DNA of 39,986 bases from Ruminococcus flavefaciens 007c (GCF_000571935.1 NZ_ATAX01000032.1:1-39986), one strand, 5' to 3'. Counted from the first letter of the stretch, positions 6,010 to 14,199 are shown. Translations and numbers: made by a program. Notes: generated by a model not told the origin, from the letters alone.

Positions 6010-8856
6010 TTATGAGAGCGAGTCCACAGAAAGGCCAAGACCTTCCATAGCCTCTTCAGTACCCATAACGCAGATATTGCCGCAGCTCCTGAGCTTTTCC
6101 GCAGCCTCCGCAAGCTGTGCGGCAGTTACCTTCAGCATACGCTTCTTGATGTCTGCGCGGTCATCAAAGGTAATGCCCCTGAACCAGAGCCCGTCGGCCT
6201 TTTTGCTCTTGTTGCCGTCTGACATAAGCGGCTCCTCCTTGGCAATGGAGCTTATGATGTACTGAGTAATATCAGGAGAGCCTCCGCAGTAATCTGCAGT
6301 AAAGTCAGCTGCCCTGCGGTATATATCAAGACTTGCGGCAGGAGAAGGATCACGGTAGGAGAAGAAGGCCTGCTCCCCCGATGGAGAGATATGGGCGCCT
6401 GTGCCGTAGGCTCCGCCCTTGACTCTTACCTCATTCCAGAGGTATTCCAGAGAGAGAGCCTTGAAGAGTACGTTGCGAACCGCATCATCTGCGGAGCTGT
6501 CAGGGAAGGCCATAGCGGAGTAGGATACTCCCGAGGGTATGATAACCCCTTGTTTTTCGGGGAGTTCCAATGTGAAGGACATTCTCTCCTTCTGTGGAGC
6601 GGTTCCCTCAGGCAGAGCGGAAATAAGGCTGTCCGCGGAAATATCGCCTGTAATGCTTACAGTGAGCCTTGCAGAGCATATCACTCTGCCCAGTGATATA
6701 ATGGTCTCTATGAGCTTTTCTGGAGCCTTCAGAGCGCTGTGGAGCCTTTTATAGGCTTCATACCCCGATACCAGTTCATTTACTGCGGATTCGGCAGACA
6801 GTGAAGCCCTTACTCTTGACATGGAGTAGGTATGGCCGTTGGCAATAATGGACTGCTTGAAGTTCTCGTCTGTCTGCATGAGCAGCTCGCGGATGGTATC
6901 AGCGTCGTCGAAGCGTGTTTCGGTAAGTATCTCATGTATGAGCTCAAGAGCCTCGGAGGTGTTCTTTTCGAGGAAGCGCGCATTTACTGCAAAGTACGGG
7001 CAACAGCTTCCGGTCTCGCCCTTCTTTGAGTAAACGTCTATATTATAGGATATGCTTCCGAGAAGCCCTGTTATCCTGCGCTGTATCTCGGCAGCGGAGC
7101 TCTTTGCGGTAGGCAGTTCGCCCAGCAGCTCGGTCATGGCAGCAGCAGCCGAAAGTTCGTTCTCGGAGCAGTCTGCCAGAGAGAAATAAAGACTTACGGC
7201 GGCAATGCCCTTATCAGAAGCGGGATGACGGAGGGCAGTTACTTTGCCTGTATTTGTTACCTCTGTCTCGAAGCTCAGCGGTTCCTCTCCCACCTCGGAA
7301 AGTGCCAGATGAGGCATAGTAGCCAGCTGCTCGGGAGTATCCGCGGAGTGCTGCCATTCGTCCAGTTTTTTGTTCTGTTCTGCGATGACTTCCTTTTCCT
7401 CGCAGGCAAGGCTGTCAACGATATCCGCAAGGCGTTTTGCCTCGGCAGCCTTCTGCTCGTCGCCGTAGGTGCGTGAGGGCAGGAGACAGAGCTCGCCCCG
7501 TCCTTCCTCTTCAAGGAGCCACTGACCGAGGAGCTCCTCAAAATAGCCCGAACCGATCTTTTCACGGAGGCTGTCGTATACCTCACCCAGCTCCAGGTAG
7601 TACAGCGGATCGCCGCCGTAGAGCCATGCAGAGAGGGCGTTTATATTGCGGGTAAGACCTCTCGGCTCGCCGCCTGCACGGAAGCGGAATTCCAGCCTGT
7701 TAAGGGCAGCTGTGAGGAGCTCGCGGTCTATACCCTTTTCGCAGAGACGTGAAACGGCCGAGCGTACTGTTTCTCTGAGCTTGTCGCAGTTTTCGGGATC
7801 GGTATTGTTTATACATAAGCAGCCGAAGGGCTGTGATATGCCGTCGCTTACTTCAAGAGACACGTCGAGACAGAGCCCTGTATCGAGGAGAGCTCGTTTC
7901 AGGGGAGCGTCATTTGAACCTGTGAGGGCTTCGCCCAGTACAGAAGCGGCAATCATCCTTTCGCGTTCCTTCCAGCTTCCGAGAATCTTTCCGATGACCA
8001 GATATGTATGCTCCTTTTCGTCCTCGTCGGGGGATATGGCGTAATAGCTTGTCTTGACCGTGGGAGAAACGGGAGACTGAACGGGGATTTCGGTATCCAC
8101 CCTGCGGCTTTCAAAGCGGCAGAGGTATTCGCTGTCGATAAGCTCCAGAACAGAGTCTATATCCACAGGTCCATCAAGGTAAATATACGAATTGGAAGGG
8201 TGATAGTACTTTTTATGGCCTTCTATGAACTGCTCATAGGTAAGGTCGGGGATAGCCTCGGGGAGTCCGCCCGACTCAAAGCGATAGCAGCTCTGAGGAA
8301 AGAGCACATTCATTATCTCTGACTCCATACGGCTGTAAACCGATGACATAGCGCCCTTCATCTCGTTGAAGACCACGCCCTTGTATACGGGAGTATCAGA
8401 GCTGCTGCGCATTTCGATATGCCAGCCCTCCTGATAGAAGATATTGGGATTGTAGTATATTGCAGGAGCAAAGACCGCGTCCAGGTAAACCCTTGTAAGG
8501 TTCATGAAGTCCGTATCGTTACGGCTTGAAACAGGAAATACGGTCTTGTCGGGGTAGGTCATGGCGTTGAGGAAGGTGTTCATTGTACCCTTCATCAGTT
8601 CGAGGAAGGGCTCCTTCACGGGGTATTTTTCAGAGCCGCCGAGGACGGAGTGCTCCAGAATATGGAATATACCCGTATCATCGGTGGGAGGAGTCCTGAA
8701 AGCCACCGAGAACAGCTTGTTCTCGCCGTCGTTTTTCAGCCATACCAGTCGTGCATCTGTTTTATCGTGCCTCATTTCTATGAGTTCCGAGCCGCTGTTT
8801 GGAGCAGGGGCTATCCTTGTAACGGTAAAACCGTGTATTTTATCATTAACTTTCAT
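6010..8856 (-). CDS. M16C family zinc metallopeptidase
   Basis: A 948-residue peptidase of the insulinase superfamily, M16C branch (PreP/Cym1/falcilysin-like, usually about 970 residues). The inverted zinc motif HILEH is at residues 65-69, in the typical context HILEHSVLGGSEKYPVKEPF, and the downstream glutamate is supplied by FNEMKGAM near residue 170. The two M16 halves are fused in one chain, with the central M16C-associated region between them, and the second half carries the substrate-binding GGAYGTGA motif near residue 805. Members degrade peptides of a few dozen residues within a closed chamber. No signal peptide is seen, so it should be cytoplasmic. The start has GGAGGT at ideal spacing. 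It stands alone between its own promoter and a terminator. Confidence 0.92.
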   Translation of the reverse strand: MKVNDKIHGFTVTRIAPAPNSGSELIEMRHDKTDARLVWLKNDGENKLFSVAFRTPPTDDTGIFHILEHSVLGGSEKYPVKEPFLELMKGTMNTFLNAMTYPDKTVFPVSSRNDTDFMNLTRVYLDAVFAPAIYYNPNIFYQEGWHIEMRSSSDTPVYKGVVFNEMKGAMSSVYSRMESEIMNVLFPQSCYRFESGGLPEAIPDLTYEQFIEGHKKYYHPSNSYIYLDGPVDIDSVLELIDSEYLCRFESRRVDTEIPVQSPVSPTVKTSYYAISPDEDEKEHTYLVIGKILGSWKERERMIAASVLGEALTGSNDAPLKRALLDTGLCLDVSLEVSDGISQPFGCLCINNTDPENCDKLRETVRSAVSRLCEKGIDRELLTAALNRLEFRFRAGGEPRGLTRNINALSAWLYGGDPLYYLELGEVYDSLREKIGSGYFEELLGQWLLEEEGRGELCLLPSRTYGDEQKAAEAKRLADIVDSLACEEKEVIAEQNKKLDEWQHSADTPEQLATMPHLALSEVGEEPLSFETEVTNTGKVTALRHPASDKGIAAVSLYFSLADCSENELSAAAAMTELLGELPTAKSSAAEIQRRITGLLGSISYNIDVYSKKGETGSCCPYFAVNARFLEKNTSEALELIHEILTETRFDDADTIRELLMQTDENFKQSIIANGHTYSMSRVRASLSAESAVNELVSGYEAYKRLHSALKAPEKLIETIISLGRVICSARLTVSITGDISADSLISALPEGTAPQKERMSFTLELPEKQGVIIPSGVSYSAMAFPDSSADDAVRNVLFKALSLEYLWNEVRVKGGAYGTGAHISPSGEQAFFSYRDPSPAASLDIYRRAADFTADYCGGSPDITQYIISSIAKEEPLMSDGNKSKKADGLWFRGITFDDRADIKKRMLKVTAAQLAEAAEKLRSCGNICVMGTEEAMEGLGLSVDSLS

Positions 8857-8886
8857 CAGTGACCTCCATTATTGCTTTATGTAATA

Positions 8887-8915
8887 ATTATACCATTACA
8901 TGAGGATTTATGCAA
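8887..8915 (-). promoter_or_regulatory. M16 peptidase promoter
   Basis: Minus strand TTGCAT (8910-8915), 17-nt spacer, TATAAT (8887-8892), about 30 nt upstream of the start codon. Confidence 0.82.
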
Positions 8916-8936
8916 GCAATGTTTACCGCGGAAAAC

Positions 8937-8966
8937 AAAAAAGCCTGAAAGAGGACTTTCAGGCTT
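8937..8966 (-). terminator. serA terminator
   Basis: Arms AAGCCTGAAA (8941-8950) and TTTCAGGCTT (8957-8966) with a 6-nt loop; T run on the minus strand from the A run at 8937-8942. The stem core is the same as that of the terminator after the branched-chain aminotransferase gene at 22.3 kb. Confidence 0.92.
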
Positions 8967-8985
8967 TATGTATGAGCTTTATGTT

Positions 8986-10146
8986 TTACTTGATGATCCT
9001 TACTCTGATAACGCCGTCAACTGCGTTGATCTTGCCCTCAACAGTAGGAGGAACATCACCTGTAACGTCGAGCATGGTGTAAGCAAAATCCTTCTTGCTG
9101 GCATTGACCATGTTCTCGATGTTGATACCCTCGTTACCAACAGCTGTTGTGATGGAAGCGATAGTTGTAGGAACGTTCTTGTGGATAACACAGATCTTTG
9201 TTCCTACTGCATTCATTGAAGCGTTGGGGAGGTTTACGCTGTTCTTGATATTGCCGTTCTCGATATAGTCGATGAGCTCCTCAGCAGCCATAACTGCGCA
9301 GTTGTCCTCGCTCTCGGGTGTGGAAGCACCGAGGTGGGGGAGAACGATAACGTTCTCAACGCCGAGTACTACATCATCAGCAAAGTCAGTAACGTACTTT
9401 GCAACCTTGCCGTCTGCGATAGCCTTTACAACAGCCTCGCTGTTGATGAGCTCGCCTCTTGCAAGGTTGATGAGACGAACGCCGTCCTTCATCATAGCGA
9501 TCTGGTCGGTGTCGATAGTGTTCTTGGTCTGGGGAGTATAAGGCATATGGATAGTGATATAATCACTGTTTGCATAGATCTCGTTGATGTCGGTAACGAT
9601 CTTTACGGAGGGCTCAAGGTGAAGAGCTGCACCGATAGAAAGGTAAGGATCATAGCCGATGACCTTCATGCCGAGAGCCTCAGCAGCGTTAGCGATCTTG
9701 CCGCCGATAGCGCCGAGACCGATGATACCGAGAGTCTTGCCTGCGATCTCGGGGCCTGCGAACTTGGACTTGCCGCCTTCAACAGTCTTGGGAGCGTCGG
9801 GAGTACCCTTCAGTGAAGCTGCCCATGAAGCTGCCTCAACGATCTTTCTTGAAGAAAGGAGGAGTGCGCATATAGCCAGCTCCTTAACTGCATTTGAGTT
9901 TGCGCCGGGAGTATTGAATACACAGATACCCTCCTGTGCGCAGCGCTCTACGGGGATATTGTTTACGCCTGCGCCTGCACGGGCTATAGCGAGAAGGTTG
10001 TCGCCGAACTGCATATCATGCATCTTTGCGGAACGAACCATTATTGCCTCAGGGTTTGCACAATCATCTGAAATGGAATACTTGCTCTTGTCGAATACAT
10101 CTGTGCCGATCTCTGAGATCTTATTTAATGTCTGAATCTTGTACAT
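8986..10146 (-). CDS. serA: D-3-phosphoglycerate dehydrogenase
   Basis: A 386-residue enzyme for the first step of serine synthesis, oxidising 3-phosphoglycerate to 3-phosphohydroxypyruvate with NAD. Visible features are the GLGAIGGKIA nucleotide-binding loop (residues about 140-150), INLARGELI with the substrate-binding arginine, the catalytic-histidine segment LPHLGASTPESE, and a C-terminal ACT domain from about residue 315 (KICVIHKNVPTTIASIT), which in this family binds serine for feedback control. The intervening ASB domain of the long form is absent. The start has AGAGG about 10 nt upstream. It follows serC by 70 nt on the same strand, so both steps are probably on one transcript. Confidence 0.95.
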   Translation of the reverse strand: MYKIQTLNKISEIGTDVFDKSKYSISDDCANPEAIMVRSAKMHDMQFGDNLLAIARAGAGVNNIPVERCAQEGICVFNTPGANSNAVKELAICALLLSSRKIVEAASWAASLKGTPDAPKTVEGGKSKFAGPEIAGKTLGIIGLGAIGGKIANAAEALGMKVIGYDPYLSIGAALHLEPSVKIVTDINEIYANSDYITIHMPYTPQTKNTIDTDQIAMMKDGVRLINLARGELINSEAVVKAIADGKVAKYVTDFADDVVLGVENVIVLPHLGASTPESEDNCAVMAAEELIDYIENGNIKNSVNLPNASMNAVGTKICVIHKNVPTTIASITTAVGNEGINIENMVNASKKDFAYTMLDVTGDVPPTVEGKINAVDGVIRVRIIK

Positions 10147-10178
10147 TTCAGTAAACCTCTTTCTGTGAAATTTTTGAG

Positions 10179-10207
10179 ATGCATAATGCAGTCAGCATAT
10201 TATGCAT
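10179..10207. repeat. AT-rich hairpin between serC and serA
   Basis: Perfect 9-bp arms ATGCATAAT and ATTATGCAT separated by 11 nt in the 70-nt gap between serC and serA. There is no T run, so it is not a strong terminator; it may stabilise or process the shared messenger. Confidence 0.5.
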
Positions 10208-10216
10208 TATTTATGA

Positions 10217-11302
10217 TCAGGAATTCTCTTCCTCGAACTTCTTCATGAAAGCAACGAGCTTTTCTACGCCCTCGATAGGCATAGCGTTGTAGATAGAAGC
10301 TCTCATACCGCCTACGCTTCTGTGGCCCTTGAGGTTCTCGAAGCCTGCTGCCTTTGACTCTGCAACGAACTTCTTGTCAAGCTCCTCATTGCCTGTGATG
10401 AAGGGAACGTTCATGAGTGAGCGATCCTTCTTCTCAACAGTGCCCTTGAACATCTTGCTGCTGTCGAGGAAATCGTAGAGGATCTTAGCCTTCTGCTCGT
10501 TGTGCTTCTTCATAGCCTCGAGGCCGCCCATCTTCTTGATCCACTTGAATACCTTGCCGCATACATAGATGCCGTAGCAGGGAGGAGTATTGTAGAGTGA
10601 CTCGTTATCTGACTGTATCTTCCAGTCCATCATTGTAGGAGTGCACTTGAGAGCGGGGCCGTCAGCGATGAGGTCCTCACGAACGATGATGATCTGAACG
10701 CCTGAAGGACCAACGTTCTTCTGAACGCCGCCGTAGATAACGCCGTACTTTGATACGTCAACAGGCTCTGAGAGGAAGCATGAGCTTACGTCAGCAACCA
10801 GCTCGTGACCCTTTGTGTTGGGGAGCTCCCAGAACTTTGTGCCGTAGATAGTGTTGTTCTCGCATATATATACATAGTCAACATCGTCGGGGATGTCGAG
10901 ATCTGAGCAGTCGGGGATATAAGAGAAGGTCTTGTCTGCTGATGAAGCAACCTTTACTACTTCACCGTACTTCTCTGCTTCCTGTGCAGCCTTCTTAGCC
11001 CACTGACCTGTGATGATATAAGCAGCCTTGCCCTTCTTCATAAGGTTCATGGGAACGCCTGCGAATACAAGTGAAGCACCGCCCTGTACAAAGATGACCT
11101 TGTAGTTATCGGGGATATTCATAAGGTCACGGAGATCCTTCTCTGCTTCCTTGATGATCTCGTCGTATACCTTTGAACGGTGAGACATCTCCATAACGGA
11201 CATACCGCATCCCTTGTAATCCATCATTTCCTCTGCACATTCCTTGAGGACTTCTTCGGGAAGAACTGCAGGACCTGCGCTGAAGTTGTAAACTCTGCTC
11301 AT
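10217..11302 (-). CDS. serC: Phosphoserine aminotransferase
   Basis: A 361-residue PLP enzyme (E. coli SerC is 362) for the second serine step: 3-phosphohydroxypyruvate plus glutamate gives phosphoserine. The same reaction type serves pyridoxal phosphate synthesis in some bacteria. The N-terminal YNFSAGPAVLPEEVL and the PLP-lysine segment YGGVQKNVGPSG are diagnostic. The chosen start at 11302 has GGAGG 9 nt upstream; the frame remains open for 30 more codons, but that stretch contains the promoter. Order serC-serA is common in Clostridia. No serB is in the window. Confidence 0.96.
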   Translation of the reverse strand: MSRVYNFSAGPAVLPEEVLKECAEEMMDYKGCGMSVMEMSHRSKVYDEIIKEAEKDLRDLMNIPDNYKVIFVQGGASLVFAGVPMNLMKKGKAAYIITGQWAKKAAQEAEKYGEVVKVASSADKTFSYIPDCSDLDIPDDVDYVYICENNTIYGTKFWELPNTKGHELVADVSSCFLSEPVDVSKYGVIYGGVQKNVGPSGVQIIIVREDLIADGPALKCTPTMMDWKIQSDNESLYNTPPCYGIYVCGKVFKWIKKMGGLEAMKKHNEQKAKILYDFLDSSKMFKGTVEKKDRSLMNVPFITGNEELDKKFVAESKAAGFENLKGHRSVGGMRASIYNAMPIEGVEKLVAFMKKFEEENS

Positions 11303-11357
11303 GTTAAAAACCTCCAGATTGATATATAAAATAGGTAGTATTTGCAATACAATATAA

Positions 11358-11386
11358 ATTATACTCTTTTCCCACGAATAAGTCAA
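11358..11386 (-). promoter_or_regulatory. serCA promoter
   Basis: Minus strand TTGACT (11381-11386), 17-nt spacer, TATAAT (11358-11363). The leader is only about 50 nt; no T-box or riboswitch-like fold was seen in it. Confidence 0.87.
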
Positions 11387-11515
11387 TATCAAAAAGGGAT
11401 TTTTTTGTTCGGGCGGTAATATTTGGGAAAAATCCCCTAAAACAAAGCTGTGCGCAGTAAAACGCAGGGAAATATAAAAAAATGATATGCTGTCAGTGGT
11501 TATACATATGCATTA

Positions 11516-11546
11516 TAAAAGGGCTGCTGTATCATACAGCAGCCCT
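11516..11546 (-). terminator. Terminator of first SH3-like gene
   Basis: 13-bp arms AGGGCTGCTGTAT (11520-11532) and ATACAGCAGCCCT (11534-11546); on the minus strand it is followed by TTTT. It lies about 50 nt past the stop codon of the gene ending at 11598. Confidence 0.87.
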
Positions 11547-11597
11547 AAGCGCTTTTTGTTAATGTGTAATTACAACATTCCGATTATTTGGCAGTGA

Positions 11598-11930
11598 TTA
11601 CCAAATGATACGATCTAAGCGAACGTAGCCGTGATCGTACTGTGAATAATACCATGTGCCGTTAGCTGTAGCAGCAACTCTTGTTAAATGAACAGATTTG
11701 CCGTATGTACGATTCTTGATAGAAGCTACAACGCTATAGTTCTGGCCGGGGCCGGATCTGAATACTGTGTTGCCTTTGATGTCAACCCAGAAATCAACAT
11801 TGCCTTCCCATGCTGCTGATGCAACTATGGGATTTGCTGTTATGATATTGTTTACTGTGGGTGCTGCAACAGCGCCGAACATAGCTACTGATGCTGCAAA
11901 TGCTGCGATTGTTTTTTTGATGTTTGCCAT
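11598..11930 (-). CDS. Small secreted SH3-like protein, paralog A
   Basis: A 110-residue protein with a signal peptide (MANIKKTIAAFAASVAMFGA, likely cleaved near VASA at residues 36-39) and a mature part of about 70 residues with the pattern of a bacterial SH3 domain: FRSGPGQNYSVVASIKNRT, a variant of the usual LNVRSGPGTSY-motif, then RVAATANGTWYYSQYDHGYVRLDRIIW. In such domains the final Trp/Tyr-rich strand often binds cell-wall peptides. It shares its N-terminal 15 residues and the RVA-T-GTWY segment with the gene at 12713-13039. It has its own promoter, operator and terminator. The start has GGAGG. No catalytic domain is attached, so it may be a wall-associated or signalling protein; the function is unknown. 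Confidence 0.8.
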   Translation of the reverse strand: MANIKKTIAAFAASVAMFGAVAAPTVNNIITANPIVASAAWEGNVDFWVDIKGNTVFRSGPGQNYSVVASIKNRTYGKSVHLTRVAATANGTWYYSQYDHGYVRLDRIIW

Positions 11931-11980
11931 GATTAAACCTCCAATTGATAAAAAATAATGTAGTGAAATGTAGTAAAAAG

Positions 11981-12024
11981 TGTTCGAACAAGATTATTAT
12001 ACTGTTTTACTTATAAAAGCGCAA
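11981..12024 (-). promoter_or_regulatory. Promoter and operator of SH3-like paralog A
   Basis: Minus strand TTGCGC (12019-12024), 17-nt spacer, TATAAT (11996-12001). The perfect palindrome TGTTCGAACA (11981-11990) follows exactly 5 nt after the -10 box, covering the transcription start. The same arrangement precedes the two paralogs. Confidence 0.8.
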
Positions 12025-12115
12025 TGTTTTTTGGGGAATTTTAAAAAATTGGTCTGATATTTGTACGAAATACAAGAAAAACCAGGGTTGCCAACAGTGA
12101 TTATTATGCAAAAGG

Positions 12116-12133
12116 CGTTAACCGGGGTTAACG
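12116..12133. repeat. 18-bp palindrome CGTTAACC/GGTTAACG
   Basis: Perfect 8-bp arms CGTTAACC (12116-12123) and GGTTAACG (12126-12133) around GG, in the gap between paralog B's stop and paralog A's promoter. No T run follows, so it is more likely a protein-binding site than a terminator. Confidence 0.5.
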
Positions 12134-12182
12134 AAATCAGTACATTATGTGTATTCTGATCTTTTTTCAGTGTTTACGCTTC

Positions 12183-12530
12183 TCAGAAAAGATATACAAG
12201 GTCGGTACGCTTACAGATCCAGCCTTTTGATGTATGAGTCCATATCTCTTTGCCGATGATAATAGATTTGTCAGCTGTAACGAGCATATCTTTTGGGGCT
12301 TTGAATATTATCTTTGAAAGTTTTGAATGCGAAGAATAGAATGCTGTGCCCTTGGGTACGAGGATCGTTCTCTTGATGCCCTGATTCAAATCAATAATTG
12401 AGTCACTGTATGATGTTGCCGGATCACTTTTGACGGCTGCTGCGAAGCTGCTTACTGTGGGAGCTGCTGCTGTTGCAAGCATAGCTGCGGCTGCAGCAAA
12501 CGCTGTGATATTTCTTTTGATGTTTGCCAT
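12183..12530 (-). CDS. Small secreted SH3-like protein, paralog B
   Basis: A 115-residue exported protein. The signal peptide MANIKRNITAFAAAAAMLATAAAP matches the other two paralogs in its first residues and Ala-rich core. The mature part is more divergent: KRTILVPKGTAFYSSHSKLSKIIFKAPKDMLVTADKS reads as SH3-type strands, and it ends with KEIWTHTSKGWICKRTDLVYLF, where the W-x(5)-GW spacing parallels GTWYRTSGGWV of paralog C. The start ATG follows GGAGG. It has its own promoter with a TTGTTCGAACAA operator. I see no enzyme motif. Membership of the SH3 fold is weaker here than for A and C. Confidence 0.72.
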   Translation of the reverse strand: MANIKRNITAFAAAAAMLATAAAPTVSSFAAAVKSDPATSYSDSIIDLNQGIKRTILVPKGTAFYSSHSKLSKIIFKAPKDMLVTADKSIIIGKEIWTHTSKGWICKRTDLVYLF

Positions 12531-12558
12531 GATTATTCACCTCCATTATTTAAAAAAA

Positions 12559-12603
12559 TTGTTCGAACAAAGTAATTATACAACTTTTAATGACTTGTTG
12601 CAA
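12559..12603 (-). promoter_or_regulatory. Promoter and operator of SH3-like paralog B
   Basis: Minus strand TTGCAA (12598-12603), 17-nt spacer, TATAAT (12575-12580). The palindrome TTGTTCGAACAA (12559-12570) has its TGTTCGAACA core ending 5 nt from the -10 box, as for paralog A. Confidence 0.82.
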
Positions 12604-12628
12604 CCATTTTATATAATACCGTGTTCAG

Positions 12629-12663
12629 TTAAAAGCGTCCCGTGAACATATCACAGGACGCTT
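12629..12663 (-). terminator. Terminator of SH3-like paralog C
   Basis: Arms AAGCGTCC..GTGA (from 12633) and TCAC..GGACGCTT (to 12663), around ACATA with single-base bulges; the minus strand continues with TTTT. It lies 50 nt past the stop of the gene ending at 12713. Confidence 0.8.
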
Positions 12664-12712
12664 ATTACCGATAAAAATCAATTATTTGCGGGAGTTGAGT
12701 TATTTGGAATTA

Positions 12713-13039
12713 TTACCAGATCAGAGCGCAGTAAGGTACCCAGCCGCCGCTGGTGCGATACCATGTACCTTCAGTGGTAACAGCTACCCTTGTGAAGTGA
12801 TATTTCTTGGTCTTCTCGTAATTCCTTCCTGCATATGAAGCGCTGTAGGTCGGAGATTTCCAGAATGGAGAATAATAGGTGATCTTTGCATAAACGCTGC
12901 ATGATTCTTCATGAATGGTATAGGCAGATGCTACGATGGGGGTGGTTGCTACATAGTTGCTTACGGTGGGGATTGTCACAGTACCCAGCATTGCTGCTGA
13001 TGCGACGAGTGATGCGATGGTTTTCTTGAGATTTGCCAT
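12713..13039 (-). CDS. Small secreted SH3-like protein, paralog C
   Basis: A 108-residue exported protein. The signal peptide MANLKKTIASLVASAAMLGT and the following PTVSNYVATTPIVASA match paralog A almost position by position (PTVNNIITANPIVASA). The mature domain has FWKSPTYSASYAGRNYEKTKKYHFTRVAVTTEGTWYRTSGGWVPYCALIW, an SH3-like core whose RVA-T-GTWY segment is shared with A. The start at 13039 was chosen because GGAGG lies 8 nt upstream and MANLKK aligns with MANIKK of the paralogs; an ATG five codons earlier lacks a site. It carries its own promoter, a split operator and a terminator. Function unknown. Confidence 0.8.
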   Translation of the reverse strand: MANLKKTIASLVASAAMLGTVTIPTVSNYVATTPIVASAYTIHEESCSVYAKITYYSPFWKSPTYSASYAGRNYEKTKKYHFTRVAVTTEGTWYRTSGGWVPYCALIW

Positions 13040-13068
13040 GATTAATACCTCCATTAAATAATATTCTC

Positions 13069-13130
13069 TGTTCGGACAAGATCCGATATCCGAACATATA
13101 CATTATACACTGATGATCTTGCTTTTACAA
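13069..13130 (-). promoter_or_regulatory. Promoter and split operator of SH3-like paralog C
   Basis: Minus strand TTGTAA (13125-13130), 17-nt spacer, TATAAT (13102-13107). Half-sites TGTTCGGA (13069-13076) and TCCGAACA (13089-13096) form an inverted repeat with a 12-nt spacer; the proximal half-site again begins 5 nt from the -10 box. Confidence 0.78.
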
Positions 13131-13242
13131 TATATTTTATTGTTTTTTATAACAAGTTATATAAAATTTGTGCGGAATATCAAATCAGATCTCTTTTGTT
13201 TTCTCCCCATTGGACAAAATGTTATATATTTTGCGCAACACT

Positions 13243-14181
13243 TTATTTGAGCAGCTTATGCCAGAAGCCTATTGAATCTTCCGTTACAAAACCTGCCGCA
13301 TTATAGAATTTCCTGCGCCAGTCATAGGAATTGACATAGCATTTCGTAACGACCTTTTCCCTGCATTTCAGTATCGCCCCGTGCATAAGTGCCGTGCCCA
13401 GGCCTTTGTGTCTGTACCTTTCTCTTGTACTTACAGGCTCGATAAGTGCGGTTTTGGTGACCGTATCCACGTAAACAAAGCAATATGCACACACATTGTT
13501 TTCCTCTTTTGTGTTTTCGTCAGTTATGATAACTTCAAAGCTGTCAGCATACATTGACGACTTCTTCCGCGAATCATATGCAGTCATGCCGTTTCTGTAA
13601 CCATGAGCTTCAAGCTCGGGGTGAAATCCGAGGTTGAGGGCGCTCCATTTCATCGCTTCATCGGGATATTCATCGCCGTAAAGTAGCTTATATCCGTCAG
13701 GAAGCTCCACCGTTACATCTGCGGTATGAGGGTATACATAATTGTCGTAGTCCTCGTTGATCTGTTTCCTGTAGCCCATTTCTGTGAGTATCTTTCCGCG
13801 GTAGGCAAGACTGTCATTAGCTATAACAAGGAAATCCACAAAGCCGTCCCTGCCCTTTTGAAACAGCGGCAGGCAGTTCTTCTCGGCATAGGTCACCATA
13901 TCAGCAAAAATACTCTCACTGCCGTTCTTTATGCTCATGTATACTGCGTCGCCGTCGGGGAGTATACAGCCGATTATATCACCGTTATCCTCCCATATGA
14001 AAATATAATCTGCTGACTTTGGCAGTCCGCAGTCTTTATACTGTACGTCCATTCTGTAAATAAGGTCGTGAAGCCTCTCGGGAAGCCACGAGGTCATGTT
14101 TCCGGTCGAACAGTAGCAGTCCCTGAGATAGTTTTCAAGCCTTTTCAGATCTTTTTCGATGTCAAAGCGTTTTATTTCCAT
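13243..14181 (-). CDS. GNAT family N-acetyltransferase
   Basis: A 312-residue protein with a C-terminal GNAT domain (about residues 160-312). The acetyl-CoA pyrophosphate loop is RERYRHKGLGTALMHGA near residues 255-271, matching the R/Q-x-x-G-x-G/A motif, followed by NSYDWRRKFYNAAGFVTEDSIGFWHK, the typical last strand-helix region. The N-terminal half (residues 1-155) resembles a second, degenerate GNAT fold with GRDGFVDFLVIANDSLAYRGKILTEMGYRKQ. The acceptor substrate cannot be predicted. The start follows AGGAGA. It lies 50 nt downstream of the PP2C gene on the same strand, with a terminator between them. A decayed relative of this gene sits at 38.1-38.4 kb. Confidence 0.87.
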   Translation of the reverse strand: MEIKRFDIEKDLKRLENYLRDCYCSTGNMTSWLPERLHDLIYRMDVQYKDCGLPKSADYIFIWEDNGDIIGCILPDGDAVYMSIKNGSESIFADMVTYAEKNCLPLFQKGRDGFVDFLVIANDSLAYRGKILTEMGYRKQINEDYDNYVYPHTADVTVELPDGYKLLYGDEYPDEAMKWSALNLGFHPELEAHGYRNGMTAYDSRKKSSMYADSFEVIITDENTKEENNVCAYCFVYVDTVTKTALIEPVSTRERYRHKGLGTALMHGAILKCREKVVTKCYVNSYDWRRKFYNAAGFVTEDSIGFWHKLLK

Positions 14182-14199
14182 AAATATATTCTCCTGTAA

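Noticed and set aside
9334..9816. 160-codon + strand frame opposite serA, and similar frames opposite purL (31656-32183, 34236-34832).
   Set aside because: They mirror codon usage of conserved enzymes and lack start signals.
11303..11357. T-box or serine-responsive leader before serC.
   Set aside because: The leader is only about 50 nt from the promoter, too short for a T-box, and no specifier or antiterminator is visible.
11981..13096. TGTTCGAACA sites as LexA/SOS boxes.
   Set aside because: The known Firmicute box has GAAC and GTTC separated by four bases in the other order (CGAAC-N4-GTTCG). Here TGTTC precedes GAACA, and no repair gene is linked.
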